DNA of 64,000 bases from DASXTC01 sp036505635 (GCA_036505635.1 DASXTC010000037.1:1-64000); one strand, 5' to 3'; positions 45,701 through 52,812 are shown, counted from the stretch's first letter. The notes: generated by a model from the sequence alone, not told the origin. A program made the numbers and translations.

Positions 45701-46183
45701 GTTGTAGGGTCCAACCGCCTTGCACGGGGTGAAGGGGGTCCTGCCCCGATGCAGCATCTTTCCCAGCCGGATTTCGATCTCGGATCGATGGGCTCGGGTG
45801 CGTTCCTTTCCCAAGGCGCGCCGCGCAAGATCCTCAGCCGTTCGCTTTATCCCTCGCAGGGCATCGTGCGCAGCGGCAGCACGCCGCGCGCGCTCCCGCG
45901 GCCCGATGCGAGCCTGATGGAGACGGAGGCTGTCCGCCTGTGTTCGCATCTTGAGCCCAGCAGTTCGAAAGGCACTGCGGACGGCGCCGCCCGAGACTCC
46001 GAGGTCGCGGCCGATGGCATCACTGGACTCTCCGGCCTGATAGCGCCGGTGAAGGTCACGAAGATCCGAAGGGAGAAGTTTTCCGGTCATGTCTACAACC
46101 TCGAGACCGAACAGGGGTGGTACGTGGCCGGAGGCATCGTAACACACAACTGCGTGCGCGGGACGATCCCGCACGAGGAGTAA
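42740..46183 (+). CDS. Portal-MuF fusion protein with C-terminal intein; GTA start codon
   Basis: 1147 codons. The open frame begins GTA-AAC-CGC-CTT-CCC, 9 bases after AGGA, in the context ATGTAA; the first conventional in-frame start is GTG at 43019, which would drop 93 residues of good coding sequence and has no ribosome site. Residues 1 to about 450 form the portal domain (WYRPRHARPDCPYGRSPTEM; FQEWLARVIAWAFGVSPMPI). A helical MuF-type head-morphogenesis region follows (ARAETIARTETGLAYQEGA), ending LGHPN. An intein interrupts the HPNC motif after residue 866, and the C-extein is just CVRGTIPHEE. The portal is the dodecameric DNA gate of the capsid. Confidence 0.88.
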   Translation, partial: VNRLPKGVVRATPVDPEALLVDSSGRPLRASALRQGERDYSPGKPLPATLAHGAAPRSTIPPTSANLSARPRSWAGKDLTAFDQLRALADTDLVRIAIQDVKGQIEGMGWDVAQVDGEEVTPELAKKIAAAKAWIRRPDPLAGRNFRACLSSWLEEILVTDALTLYPLTDRARRPLGLIQIDGATIYPVVDSLGRPPLPPEIAYQQIVHGQVETEFTLPELWYRPRHARPDCPYGRSPTEMVLLTVNLALRSQLYDLTYYTEGSIPEGIYAVPGYDNAELNDLQENWDAVLAGDDQARRRMRFAPEGQYQATKDRSWSYEFQEWLARVIAWAFGVSPMPIAKVMNRATAEQMESSALESGVRPVAEWVAEIFTDYLQGPLGLTDLKFVFGSDETEDGSLVYQRNVAYAGHAGLTLNEFFEQTGSKALEGEAGELRLIDTPTGPVFLQDLLAQREQSLKAGDAKVDSSLIQRAFLEVPVMTRDELRASIGLPPVGGAEGAEFITIAQVGPSVPAAPVAGDPGNASPADAAGETAGATVAADDEVPEPDPAEADLKRWQAFTLKRLKDGRPVRKFASQAIPSTLHRAVNSALERIPKDVSLEDASREVRAIFDCATLQRRMEKSPPASLVKPTRKIAKVIAAWLADQKDRVIAAALEELPDPSKAAGAPLRKKISDLELNAEDLVDDLSREIAKALTAGAGETASTSGFSLDTVPEAAVAYANERAAELVGMKWVDGELVTNPNPRFAITERLREDIQAKVTKAITEGWSPDELKADLAKMFSPARAETIARTETGLAYQEGALKVYEAGGQDFVDILDGAGCLPTGHDDDAPEADSSAKGVVQTESQADGQVWTLAQLREHRLGHPNCLPGSVEVVAPNRTAAFTRWFDGEVVVLHTAADDLLTCTPNHPVLSGRGWVAAKDLREGDYVIRSLDSERVARLVDPDYDEAPARIEKVAGSFLESLPVATHAVPASTEDFHGDGAGSEIYVVGSNRLARGEGGPAPMQHLSQPDFDLGSMGSGAFLSQGAPRKILSRSLYPSQGIVRSGSTPRALPRPDASLMETEAVRLCSHLEPSSSKGTADGAARDSEVAADGITGLSGLIAPVKVTKIRREKFSGHVYNLETEQGWYVAGGIVTHNCVRGTIPHEE
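45338..46150 (+). other. Intein (271 residues) in the HPNC motif of the portal-MuF protein
   Basis: Starts at Cys in CLPGSVEVV (block A), with block B as LLTCTPNHPVLSGRGWVAAKDL (the TPNH Thr/His pair), and ends with GHVYNLETEQGWYVAGGIVTHN (blocks F and G) before a Cys, the +1 extein residue. All splicing residues are present: Cys1, TxxH, penultimate His, terminal Asn, Cys+1. Between blocks B and F about 150 residues have no LAGLIDADG or HNH motif in this frame; that stretch is instead the complementary strand of an endonuclease gene. Confidence 0.9.
45350..46090 (-). CDS. Putative homing endonuclease (Vsr/EDxHD-like) encoded antisense inside the intein
   Basis: 246 residues on the opposite strand, fully nested in the intein. 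An N-terminal helix-turn-helix (GESSDAIGRDLGVSGGAVRS, then FRTAGLKMR) precedes a Vsr/DUF559-like nuclease core: SEIEIRLG, NVDLASGSIAVEV (Asp132, Glu141), GGGWHGVGRHRERFQERTRY (Trp147-His148) and LLDSGWSLVIVWIDE. This is the layout of EDxHD homing endonucleases. ATG follows GAGG by 8 bases. It would cut intein-free portal genes and so spread the intein (inference). Confidence 0.72.
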   Translation of the reverse strand: MTGKLLPSDLRDLHRRYQAGESSDAIGRDLGVSGGAVRSAFRTAGLKMRTQADSLRLHQARIGPRERARRAAAAHDALRGIKRTAEDLARRALGKERTRAHRSEIEIRLGKMLHRGRTPFTPCKAVGPYNVDLASGSIAVEVFGGGWHGVGRHRERFQERTRYLLDSGWSLVIVWIDEARYPLRIEAANYIVTLSKVLRRYPPPPAQYRVIRGTGEEIVRGCVKDDHFPVKPPRERRGAVRCNHFN

Positions 46184-46190
46184 GACCCAT

Positions 46191-46259
46191 GTAGCTGTTC
46201 ACTCAAAGGTAAACACAGGCGCGCTGGCGCGGCCGGGAGGCATCCATGGCCGCCCGTGA
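46191..46259 (+). CDS. Short GTA-started leader ORF overlapping the next structural gene
   Basis: 22 residues (AVHSKVNTGALARPGGIHGRP after the GTA). The start is in the context ATGTAG, 10 bases after AGGAG. Its 3' end contains the GGGAGG ribosome site and ATG of the 46246 gene and stops 11 bases beyond that ATG. It looks like a coupling leader rather than a functional peptide. The call depends on accepting GTA initiation. Confidence 0.45.
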   Translation, partial: VAVHSKVNTGALARPGGIHGRP

Positions 46260-46692
46260 CATCGACCTTCTGACCAGCGCAGCCCAGACCGCCACCGCCC
46301 AGGGCGGCGAAAAGACGATCCCGACCCTCACGATGGCCGCCGTCACCGTCGACGTCACGGCCAAGAGCGGCACGGGCACCCCGACGCTTTCTGTCTGGCT
46401 CCAGGGCAAGGTCATGTTCAACGGCGTGGAAATCTGGGTGGACATTCCCTACGACGTACTACTCGTCCACGAGATGTCCCCGACTACCGCCGACCAGGCC
46501 GCCATCACGCCCTCGGAAGACGTCGTCACCACAGCGAGGGGCCGGAATATCGTCAACGTCTACACCGGCACACCGCCGGCGAGGTTCACCGCCATCTACA
46601 AGCACCTGTCCTACTTGGCCGTCCGGCTGGCATGGGCGATCTCCGGGACAACGCCGTCTTTCACTTTCGCCGCCGCGTTGAGCGGCAAATAG
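46246..46692 (+). CDS. Hypothetical virion-associated protein
   Basis: 148 residues with conventional ATG and GGGAGG 5 bases upstream. The protein is beta-rich (TLTMAAVTVDVTAKSGTGTPTLSVWLQG) and lacks known motifs. It lies between portal and prohead protease; a head decoration or spike-like role is possible. It is overlapped by the GTA-started leader ORF. Confidence 0.55.
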   Translation: MAARDIDLLTSAAQTATAQGGEKTIPTLTMAAVTVDVTAKSGTGTPTLSVWLQGKVMFNGVEIWVDIPYDVLLVHEMSPTTADQAAITPSEDVVTTARGRNIVNVYTGTPPARFTAIYKHLSYLAVRLAWAISGTTPSFTFAAALSGK

Positions 46693-46701
46693 GAGCTCCA
46701 T

Positions 46702-48003
46702 GTAAAAGACCTCAAGATATTCGTCCCCCTCACGAAGATTGACGCCAAGCAGCAGATGGTCTACGGCGTGCTCGCCGAAGAGGCCGTCGACAAATCCGGC
46801 GAGATCTTCGACTACGAAACCAGCAAGCCCCTGTTCCAGGCGTGGTCATCCGACTTCGAGAAGCGCACGACCGAGGCGGGCCAGGAAGTCAGCAAGGGGA
46901 ATCTCCGGGCGATGCACGAAGGCATCGCGGCCGGCAAGTTCACGCAGATGGTGTTCGACGACGCGGCGAAGAAGATCATCGTCGCCGCCCACGTCGTGGA
47001 CAAAGCCGAGTGGGAGAAATGCGAGAAGGGCGTCTACACCGGCTTCTCGATCGGCGGCAAGTACGAGAAGCAGTGGATGGACGAGCAGCTCAAGAAGGTC
47101 CGCTACACGGCGCGCCCGGCCGAAGGTTCGATCGTGGACAACGCCTGCATGTATGGGGCGACGTTCAGCGCGATCAAGGCCGACGGGGCGGAGGAGCTTC
47201 GCAAGTTCGTCGGCGCCCCGGCCCAGAAGGACGCGGCCGCTCTCGCATCCACGGCTGACTCGGTCCTCGAGGGGCTCAAGAACCTCCTGGTGCAGGCTTC
47301 GATGATGGAGGGGGATCCGTCCGCCTGGACGATCCACGACATCGCGGAAGCCATGTCGCGCGTGCTGTCGGTGAAGGGGGAGGCCCGCTACAAGATCGTG
47401 GTGGAGATGGACGACGTCGCCATGGGCGCGCCCGCGGGGGACCTCAAGAAGGTCGACGAGGCCAAGCCGACCGATCCCACAGCTCCAGCAGCTGATCCAG
47501 TTCCCGATCCGGCCAAACCGGCGGGGGAGAAGCCCTCGGGAGAGGCACCGGCAGCCGACCCAGTCGCTGTCGATCCGGCGAAGGCGGCAAGCGCCGACAC
47601 CCTGTCCAAGCTCATCAACGAATCGTTCCAGAAGTCCCTCGAGTCTCTGACTCAGACCCTCACCAAGCATCTCGACGACCAGGTCAAGGCGGTGAAAGAC
47701 GGCATCCCGGAGACGGTCAGCACAACCGTGGGCGATGCCGTGAAGACCGCGATGACGCCGATCGAGAAGTCGATGGAGGAGGTCAAGAAGGATCTCGAGC
47801 TCGTGAAGGCAACGCCGGCGGCCGTAGGTCGTCCGGTGCACACAGCAGGAAAGACCATCGGCAGCGGGCCGGGTGGAGGCGGCGGATCCGCCCCCATGGA
47901 GGTGGTGCAGAAGTTCCTCGACGAGGCGCAACGCTCCGGCAAGGTCGATTCCCAGGCAATGAAGCAGCTGCGGCTCCAAGCGGCCACGGCGGCCATGCCC
48001 TAA
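46702..48003 (+). CDS. Prohead protease (XkdF-like) with scaffold-like C terminus; GTA start codon
   Basis: 433 codons from GTA-AAA-GAC-CTC, exactly 6 bases after AGGAG, context ATGTAA. The next conventional in-frame start (ATG 46756) would remove KDLKIFVPLTKIDAKQQ, which fits the family N terminus. Residues 1-190 resemble XkdF-type serine proteases (VYGVLAEEAVDKSGEIFDYE; FSIGGKYEKQW). The C-terminal half is acidic, then a long coiled coil, as in self-digesting scaffold domains. The enzyme would process the capsid shell. Confidence 0.8.
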   Translation, partial: VKDLKIFVPLTKIDAKQQMVYGVLAEEAVDKSGEIFDYETSKPLFQAWSSDFEKRTTEAGQEVSKGNLRAMHEGIAAGKFTQMVFDDAAKKIIVAAHVVDKAEWEKCEKGVYTGFSIGGKYEKQWMDEQLKKVRYTARPAEGSIVDNACMYGATFSAIKADGAEELRKFVGAPAQKDAAALASTADSVLEGLKNLLVQASMMEGDPSAWTIHDIAEAMSRVLSVKGEARYKIVVEMDDVAMGAPAGDLKKVDEAKPTDPTAPAADPVPDPAKPAGEKPSGEAPAADPVAVDPAKAASADTLSKLINESFQKSLESLTQTLTKHLDDQVKAVKDGIPETVSTTVGDAVKTAMTPIEKSMEEVKKDLELVKATPAAVGRPVHTAGKTIGSGPGGGGGSAPMEVVQKFLDEAQRSGKVDSQAMKQLRLQAATAAMP

Positions 48004-48030
48004 CAGAACACCAACGATCAGGAGATCTAT

Positions 48031-49482
48031 GTAAACGGACTGCTTCAATCCATCAGCGAGGAATCTCTCGCAAAGGCGGCCGAGCTCTTCAAGGGCGCCT
48101 TCGACGTCAAGAAGACGGCCATCGATCTTTCCACCGGCCTGACCGGTGTGAACCTCGAAGCGCCGGCCAAGCTGCTCTACCCGCTCCTGTCTCCCTACCG
48201 ACAGACCGTCGGCAGGAAGGTCATGGGCGGAAAGAACTCCGAGCACAAGCGAATCCTCACCGTGAAACCCTCCGGATCCCTGTTCGCCGCGGAAGGCGTG
48301 CGGGCAACCGGCTGGGCGATCACGAAGGATGCGCCCACGGTTTCGTTCAAGTCCATGGGCCAGCTCGGTGACTACACCTGGGAATCCGAGATCGCCGGCC
48401 GCAACTACGAAGACATCAAGCAGCGCACCAGGACGCTGAACCTTCTGTCGGCGATGCAGCTGGAGGAAGGCGCGATCTTCGGCGGAAACGTCACGGCCCT
48501 GGGCACTCCCACCGGACTGACCACGACTCCAGCCACCACGGGCGCCGCGGCGGTCGGGGGCGTGGGAATCGCGGCGGCGACCTACCAGGTCCGCGTGGCG
48601 GCACTCAGCCACGAGGGCATGAGGCAGGCCTCCAGAGTTGCCCGCGTGGACAAGGCGGCGGCGCAGAACTTCGACGCTTCCCTCGTTGTTCCCACGCAGG
48701 GCGGCACCCTCGGCATCACCGCGGCTCAGGCCAACGTGGCGGCGGTGGTTGGCGGTTCGACCGATGGGATCATCGGTCTGACGTGGAACCCGATCGCCGG
48801 TGCGTTCGGCTTCGCGGTCTACGTGGACAACCACCTGCAGTGCATTTTGCCATCCACGACCAAGTGCACACTCACCGGCATCAACACCACCGGGGAGGCG
48901 GTACCGGGGGCGGACAGCTCCGCCAACGCGAACGCCTTCAACGGGATGGTCGCTCAGATCGTGGCGGCCGCAACCGGGTCCATGAAGAAGCGGGTCAACA
49001 CGAATCTGGGCACGCCCTCGGGCAACCAGATCACCGTGATCGCCGATGCCATCCAGGACGGCTACGACCAGTTCAAGGTCCAGCCGGATCGGTTGCTGGT
49101 GGCGTGGGACGTCCACGACCAGCTCGATCGCAAGCTGGCCTCGGTGGCCAACGACCGGATCAACCTGAACTACATGGTCGGGCCGGAAGGTCCGAAGTTC
49201 GAGCAGCTCAGGTTCTACCCCTCGCCGATCGACGGACGACAGATCCCAATCGAGCAGCAGCCCAACCTCTACGGAGGCCAGGTCCTGGGCGTGCTCGACG
49301 GTGTGCCGATCCCCGACAGCGAGATCCCGGCAGCATGGCAGATGCACATGGGCAGCGACTGGGTGCTGCTCGACTATGCGGTCGTCAACCCGAAGCAGGA
49401 GTTCGAGAGCAGGTCCTTCGGCGCTCTGGCGGGGTATGCCCCGGCGCTTCAGTTCATCCTGTACGACGTCCAGCGGGCGTAA
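48031..49482 (+). CDS. Major capsid protein; GTA start codon
   Basis: 483 codons from GTA-AAC-GGA-CTG, exactly 6 bases after AGGAG, context ATGTAA. The first conventional start downstream (GTG 48148) would lose 39 residues and has no ribosome site. The order protease-capsid, the size, FEQLRFYPSPIDGRQIPIEQ and the C-terminal VVNPKQEFESRSFGALAGYAP fit an HK97-fold capsid protein. A middle segment (about residues 170-320) rich in Gly/Ala/Thr with AATYQVRVAALSHEG and FGFAVYVDNH looks like inserted fibronectin/Ig-like modules. Confidence 0.82.
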   Translation, partial: VNGLLQSISEESLAKAAELFKGAFDVKKTAIDLSTGLTGVNLEAPAKLLYPLLSPYRQTVGRKVMGGKNSEHKRILTVKPSGSLFAAEGVRATGWAITKDAPTVSFKSMGQLGDYTWESEIAGRNYEDIKQRTRTLNLLSAMQLEEGAIFGGNVTALGTPTGLTTTPATTGAAAVGGVGIAAATYQVRVAALSHEGMRQASRVARVDKAAAQNFDASLVVPTQGGTLGITAAQANVAAVVGGSTDGIIGLTWNPIAGAFGFAVYVDNHLQCILPSTTKCTLTGINTTGEAVPGADSSANANAFNGMVAQIVAAATGSMKKRVNTNLGTPSGNQITVIADAIQDGYDQFKVQPDRLLVAWDVHDQLDRKLASVANDRINLNYMVGPEGPKFEQLRFYPSPIDGRQIPIEQQPNLYGGQVLGVLDGVPIPDSEIPAAWQMHMGSDWVLLDYAVVNPKQEFESRSFGALAGYAPALQFILYDVQRA

Positions 49483-49511
49483 GCCTGGGTAGGTGACAGA
49501 CAGTCAACAGC

Positions 49512-49538
49512 GGGGGAGGGGCAAGGTGCTCCTCCCCC
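49512..49538. other. Strong GC hairpin after the major capsid gene
   Basis: GGGGGAGG (49512-49519) and CCTCCCCC (49531-49538) pair perfectly around an 11-base loop; no T-tract follows. It lies 29 bases after the capsid stop and could stabilise the capsid mRNA or attenuate downstream transcription. Confidence 0.5.
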
Positions 49539-49560
49539 AACACATCGAGAGGTGAGCTGA

Positions 49561-49898
49561 TGGGAAAGAAGAAGGACGGGCAGGCCGCGGCGCCAGCAGT
49601 ATCCGAGGCGCCCTTCGAGGTGCCAGCGAGCGATCCGGATCCGGCGCTCTCCGCGGAGCCCGAGCTGGAGCTCGAGAAGGACATCGAGAGAGATGAGATG
49701 GAGAAGGAGGCCGGCGACGAACCCGATCCGAACGTCATCCGGCTGAAGGCTCCCGAGGGCCGCGAGATGGTCGGCACCGAGGGTCGAGAGATCTACGTGG
49801 ACGAGGACGGCTACATCACCCTGCACCGAGCCGAGGACCGCGAGCTGATCGGCCAGCTGGTACGCCACGGTGGGTTCACCGAGGACCTGTCGCGGTGA
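49561..49898 (+). CDS. Hypothetical acidic phage protein
   Basis: 112 residues, conventional ATG with GAGG 7 bases upstream. Low-complexity acidic N-terminal half (ELELEKDIERDEMEKE) and a beta-rich C-terminal part (REIYVDEDGYITLHRAEDREL). Possibly a head-completion factor by position. Unknown. Confidence 0.5.
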
Positions 49899-50158
49899 GT
49901 GCCCTGCTGATGGGCCTCATGAGGAAGGTCCGGGCATTCTTCCACTGGTTCCGGTTTCTCGCGCGCCTGCGGGACCTGGAGCGGATGGTGGCGGTGCTCA
50001 AGGCGTGCCCGTGCTGCGGTGCGGTTCTGGTGGTCGGTCATGACCAGGTCGCCATCATCGAGGTGGCGCCGGGTGTTCAGCGTGCGGTGTGTCGCTGGGG
50101 CAAGGCCCAGCTCGAACGCACGGCGAGTCTGAGAGAGCTGAGAAAGAGAAGGGCCTGA
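49895..50158 (+). CDS. Hypothetical protein with CPCC motif
   Basis: 87 residues, GTG start overlapping the upstream stop. An amphipathic N-terminal helix (FFHWFRFLARLRDLERMVAVL) is followed by ACPCCGAVLVV and a basic tail. Its TGA overlaps ATG of ATGTAA at the next gene (TGATGTAA). Confidence 0.45.
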   Translation: MSALLMGLMRKVRAFFHWFRFLARLRDLERMVAVLKACPCCGAVLVVGHDQVAIIEVAPGVQRAVCRWGKAQLERTASLRELRKRRA

Positions 50159-50159
50159 T

Positions 50160-50801
50160 GTAAACACGATCATCGACATCGGCCAGCTGAAGGCATCGGG
50201 CTTCCGCGGGTTTGACGGCCTGGCGGACGACGTTCTGCAGCGCAGCATCGAGGCGGCCACGGCCGAGATTGAAAAGAAGATCGGGCCGCGCAAGGTCGTG
50301 GAGGCCACCTACACCGAGTGGTACGACGGGCTGAGGGCCGCGGGCCGGAGCAAGGACGAGCTCTATCTCGAGAAGTACCCGGTGTCGGAAGTCACGCTGG
50401 TTCAGGAAGACGGCGTGACCCTGACCACGGGGACCGGTTACGACAGCGCGGGCACCATCCAGGTCCTAGTCGAGGCCGCGCGCGGGGTTCTGAGGCGCCG
50501 GCCCGGGGGGGCGGATATGTCACTCGCTGGGATGTCGGCCTGGCGCCGGTGGTCCGGCCGGTACCAGAACATCAAGGTCGTCTACAAGGCGGGATGGGCG
50601 TCCGGGTCGGTGCCGGCGGACCTCACCCAGGTCTGCATCGAGCTGGCCCTGATGCTCTACAAGCAGTCGAGCCGGTCGGGCTCCGGGAGCATGTCGATGT
50701 CCGGGGCGTCCGTGGAAGCGATCGAGGAGCTGTCCGAACGGGGGCAGCGGGTGATCCGAAGGTACGAGCCCAAGCTGCGGCCGCGGATGCGAGCTGCCTA
50801 A
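50160..50801 (+). CDS. Head-tail connector (gp6-like); GTA start codon
   Basis: 213 codons from GTA-AAC-ACG-ATC, 7 bases after AAGG, context ATGTAA. Without GTA the first start would be GTG 50298, dropping 46 residues of helical sequence (IIDIGQLKASGFRGFD...LQRSIEAATAEIEKKIG) typical of gp6-like connectors. The remainder contains YDSAGTIQVLVEAARGVLRR and the usual C-terminal helix. It forms the ring joining portal and tail. Confidence 0.68.
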   Translation, partial: VNTIIDIGQLKASGFRGFDGLADDVLQRSIEAATAEIEKKIGPRKVVEATYTEWYDGLRAAGRSKDELYLEKYPVSEVTLVQEDGVTLTTGTGYDSAGTIQVLVEAARGVLRRRPGGADMSLAGMSAWRRWSGRYQNIKVVYKAGWASGSVPADLTQVCIELALMLYKQSSRSGSGSMSMSGASVEAIEELSERGQRVIRRYEPKLRPRMRAA

Positions 50802-50825
50802 CTCTGGCGGCGTGAGGAGTCTGAT

Positions 50826-51437
50826 GTAGGAAGGAACGGCGGGATCACCTTCGACGGCGACAACATGGATCGCTTCCTGGGAGATCTCTGGAGCAAGCTG
50901 CCCGGCACGATCTCCCGCGGCCTGCGCTCCGGCGTCAACCTGATGGTGCGGGAAGTCGTCACGACCAAGCTCACGGACGACAACCCGCCCTACCTCAACC
51001 GCCGCACCGGCAACTTCATCCGATCCGTTGGTGCCTCTCCATCCTTCAAGGTGGAGGGCAGCCTGGCGGGCGCCAGCGCCATCTTCAGCGGTCAGTTCGG
51101 CAGCAACCTCGATTACGCCAGAAAGCACGAGGAAGGCGGGACGTTCACCGAGCAGGTCCGGGCGCACACCCGCGTGAAGAACAGGAGTCGTGCCGCCGAG
51201 GTGCGCGCGAAGACTCGGCGCAAGAAGTTCCTGACCGCCTCGCAGCTCAAGGCGATCTCGCCCTACATCCACGTGCGCGCGCACACGCGCACCGTCACCT
51301 ACCGCGCGCGCCACATGTTCGGCGACACGATGAAACAGAACCACTTCGGCGCCGCCCGCCGGATGCGCAGGGCGCTAGATCTGCTTCACAAGAACCGCCG
51401 GATCCCGACCCTGTCTGAAATCGCGGGAGGTGGATGA
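50826..51437 (+). CDS. Head-tail joining / minor tail protein (HK97 gp10-like); GTA start codon
   Basis: 203 codons from GTA-GGA-AGG-AAC, exactly 6 bases after AGGAG, context ATGTAG. ATG at 50865 is the next conventional start but has no ribosome site. Features NPPYLNRRTGNFIRSV and DYARKHEEGGTF are characteristic of HK97 gp10-type proteins. A long arginine-rich insertion (NRSRAAEVRAKTRRKK) is unusual. Confidence 0.68.
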   Translation, partial: VGRNGGITFDGDNMDRFLGDLWSKLPGTISRGLRSGVNLMVREVVTTKLTDDNPPYLNRRTGNFIRSVGASPSFKVEGSLAGASAIFSGQFGSNLDYARKHEEGGTFTEQVRAHTRVKNRSRAAEVRAKTRRKKFLTASQLKAISPYIHVRAHTRTVTYRARHMFGDTMKQNHFGAARRMRRALDLLHKNRRIPTLSEIAGGG

Positions 51438-51919
51438 TGCCGTACCGCAGCGGGAACAAGGCGTTCGAGGCCCTGGTCGCCCGGGTGAAGACGATCCAGG
51501 GCTCCGGCTCGGGCCACTTCACGAGCCTCGCCGGCCGGGTCTACACGCGCCACTGGCTGCCCGAAAACGCCAAGTCCGACCTGCCATACGTCTGCCTGCC
51601 GATCGTGTCAGCCGCGGGCCAGCCCGACACCGACGAGGGCAACATGATCCGCGACGTCTGGGAGGCCACGCTGATCTGTTACGTGCCGGAGACCTCCACC
51701 GAGGAGCCCACGTGCACGGCGATCGGAGACGCCCTGAACCTGAAAGACGACATCTTCGACGTGCTGATGAAGGACTGGACCCTGGACGGCCAGGTGGAGT
51801 CTTGCAAGGTTACCTCGTGGGATATCACCGGGGGCGAGCCGCCCACCGCCGGCTACGCCCGGCTCATCGTGCGCGTGAAGATGCATCAGTACCTGGACGA
51901 CGAGTACTTTGGACCCTGA
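51437..51919 (+). CDS. Tail-terminator-like protein
   Basis: 160 residues; the second of two adjacent ATGs is 6 bases after GGAGG. Compact alpha/beta protein (AFEALVARVKTIQG; WEATLICYVPE; YARLIVRVKMHQYLDDE) of the size and position of tail-terminator proteins. Conventional start codon. Confidence 0.6.
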   Translation: MPYRSGNKAFEALVARVKTIQGSGSGHFTSLAGRVYTRHWLPENAKSDLPYVCLPIVSAAGQPDTDEGNMIRDVWEATLICYVPETSTEEPTCTAIGDALNLKDDIFDVLMKDWTLDGQVESCKVTSWDITGGEPPTAGYARLIVRVKMHQYLDDEYFGP

Positions 51920-51932
51920 AGGAGGGAGTCTT

Positions 51933-52211
51933 GTAAACAGCAATCGTCTGCGGTTCGGCGGGCCCGAGCTTCCCGAGGGCACCCGCACCTACTACCAGGA
52001 TCCTGAAGGCGGGATGCACTTCGCCCGCCCGGGCGACGAGGTCGACCCCGACAAGGTCCACACCCCCCCAGCTTCCTACTTCATCGAGACGGGCCGTGCC
52101 TCCATGGTGACGGCTTCCGATCTCGACTCCAGCAGCAGCACAGAACCATTCAACCCAGAGCCGTCGGACAGCTCGTCTGAACCCGAGGCCGAACAGGAGG
52201 AACACGTGTAG
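51933..52211 (+). CDS. Small virion-associated protein; GTA start codon
   Basis: 92 codons from GTA-AAC-AGC-AAT, with AGGAGGGAG just upstream, context TTGTAA. Begins NSNRLRFGGPELPEG and has an acidic serine-rich C terminus (SSSSTEPFNPEPSDSSSEPE). No conventional start exists near the N terminus. Its stop TAG overlaps the GTA of the next short ORF. Confidence 0.55.
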   Translation, partial: VNSNRLRFGGPELPEGTRTYYQDPEGGMHFARPGDEVDPDKVHTPPASYFIETGRASMVTASDLDSSSSTEPFNPEPSDSSSEPEAEQEEHV

Positions 52212-52273
52212 CCAGAACCATCGAGACACCGGCTGTCGTGGCCCCGGGAGGTGAGCCATGGCAACCGCGCTAA
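52208..52273 (+). CDS. Short GTA-started leader ORF overlapping the tail-tube gene
   Basis: 21 residues (ARTIETPAVVAPGGEPWQPR after the GTA), context GTGTAG, 8 bases after AGGAG. The ribosome site and ATG of the tail-tube gene lie inside it, and it stops 14 bases past that ATG. Same architecture as the leader at 46191. Confidence 0.45.
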   Translation, partial: VARTIETPAVVAPGGEPWQPR

Positions 52274-52812
52274 GGAAAATCGCAATCGGCCGAGCCGACG
52301 TCAGTCTTTCCGCCTACGTCACCGCGGGCGGAGCGGGCACCTTCACCGACGTGGGCCACACCAAGGGCCCCTGCACCATCGAGGAGAGCGGATCGGACTA
52401 CGAGGTCAAGAGCGAACAGGAGCTCGGCTCTCTGATGTCCGTCCCGATCGAAAAGAAGGTCATGCTGAAGTTCGCGATGATCGAAGCCGACGTCGCCAAC
52501 CTTCAGAAGGCCCTTCGACAGCCCTCGGGCAACCTCACGGGCACACCACCCAACAGCATCCTGGCCGTGGGGGATCCGCAGGAAGAGTACCGACAGATCC
52601 AGCTCGTCACCAAGGGGATCAAGGGCACCGCGACAGGCGCGGCCGCCACTCGCACCGTCACCATCTGGCGGGGGGCGTTTGTCTCGATCGAGCCGATCGG
52701 ATTCTCCAAGGAGAGCGAGCAGGTCTACGGGGTGACCGTGAACTGCCTGTACGACGAGAGCGTGGCCACCGCCGACAAGTACTACAAGATCGTCGACTCC
52801 GGAGCGACCTAG
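52258..52812 (+). CDS. Tail-tube (major tail) protein
   Basis: 184 residues, conventional ATG with GGGAGGTGAG upstream. Features ALRKIAIGRADVSLSAYVTA, SEQELGSLMSVPIEKKVMLKF and FVSIEPIGFSKESEQVYGVTV are those of phage tube proteins. Located just before the assembly chaperone and tape measure. Overlapped by the GTA leader ORF. Confidence 0.68.
   Translation: MATALRKIAIGRADVSLSAYVTAGGAGTFTDVGHTKGPCTIEESGSDYEVKSEQELGSLMSVPIEKKVMLKFAMIEADVANLQKALRQPSGNLTGTPPNSILAVGDPQEEYRQIQLVTKGIKGTATGAAATRTVTIWRGAFVSIEPIGFSKESEQVYGVTVNCLYDESVATADKYYKIVDSGAT

Noticed and set aside
46090..46098. A TGTAG GTA start for the antisense endonuclease (minus strand)
   Set aside because: The motif arises from the conserved intein VYNLE codons on the sense strand and lies only 2 bases from the ribosome site; the ATG two codons later has proper spacing.
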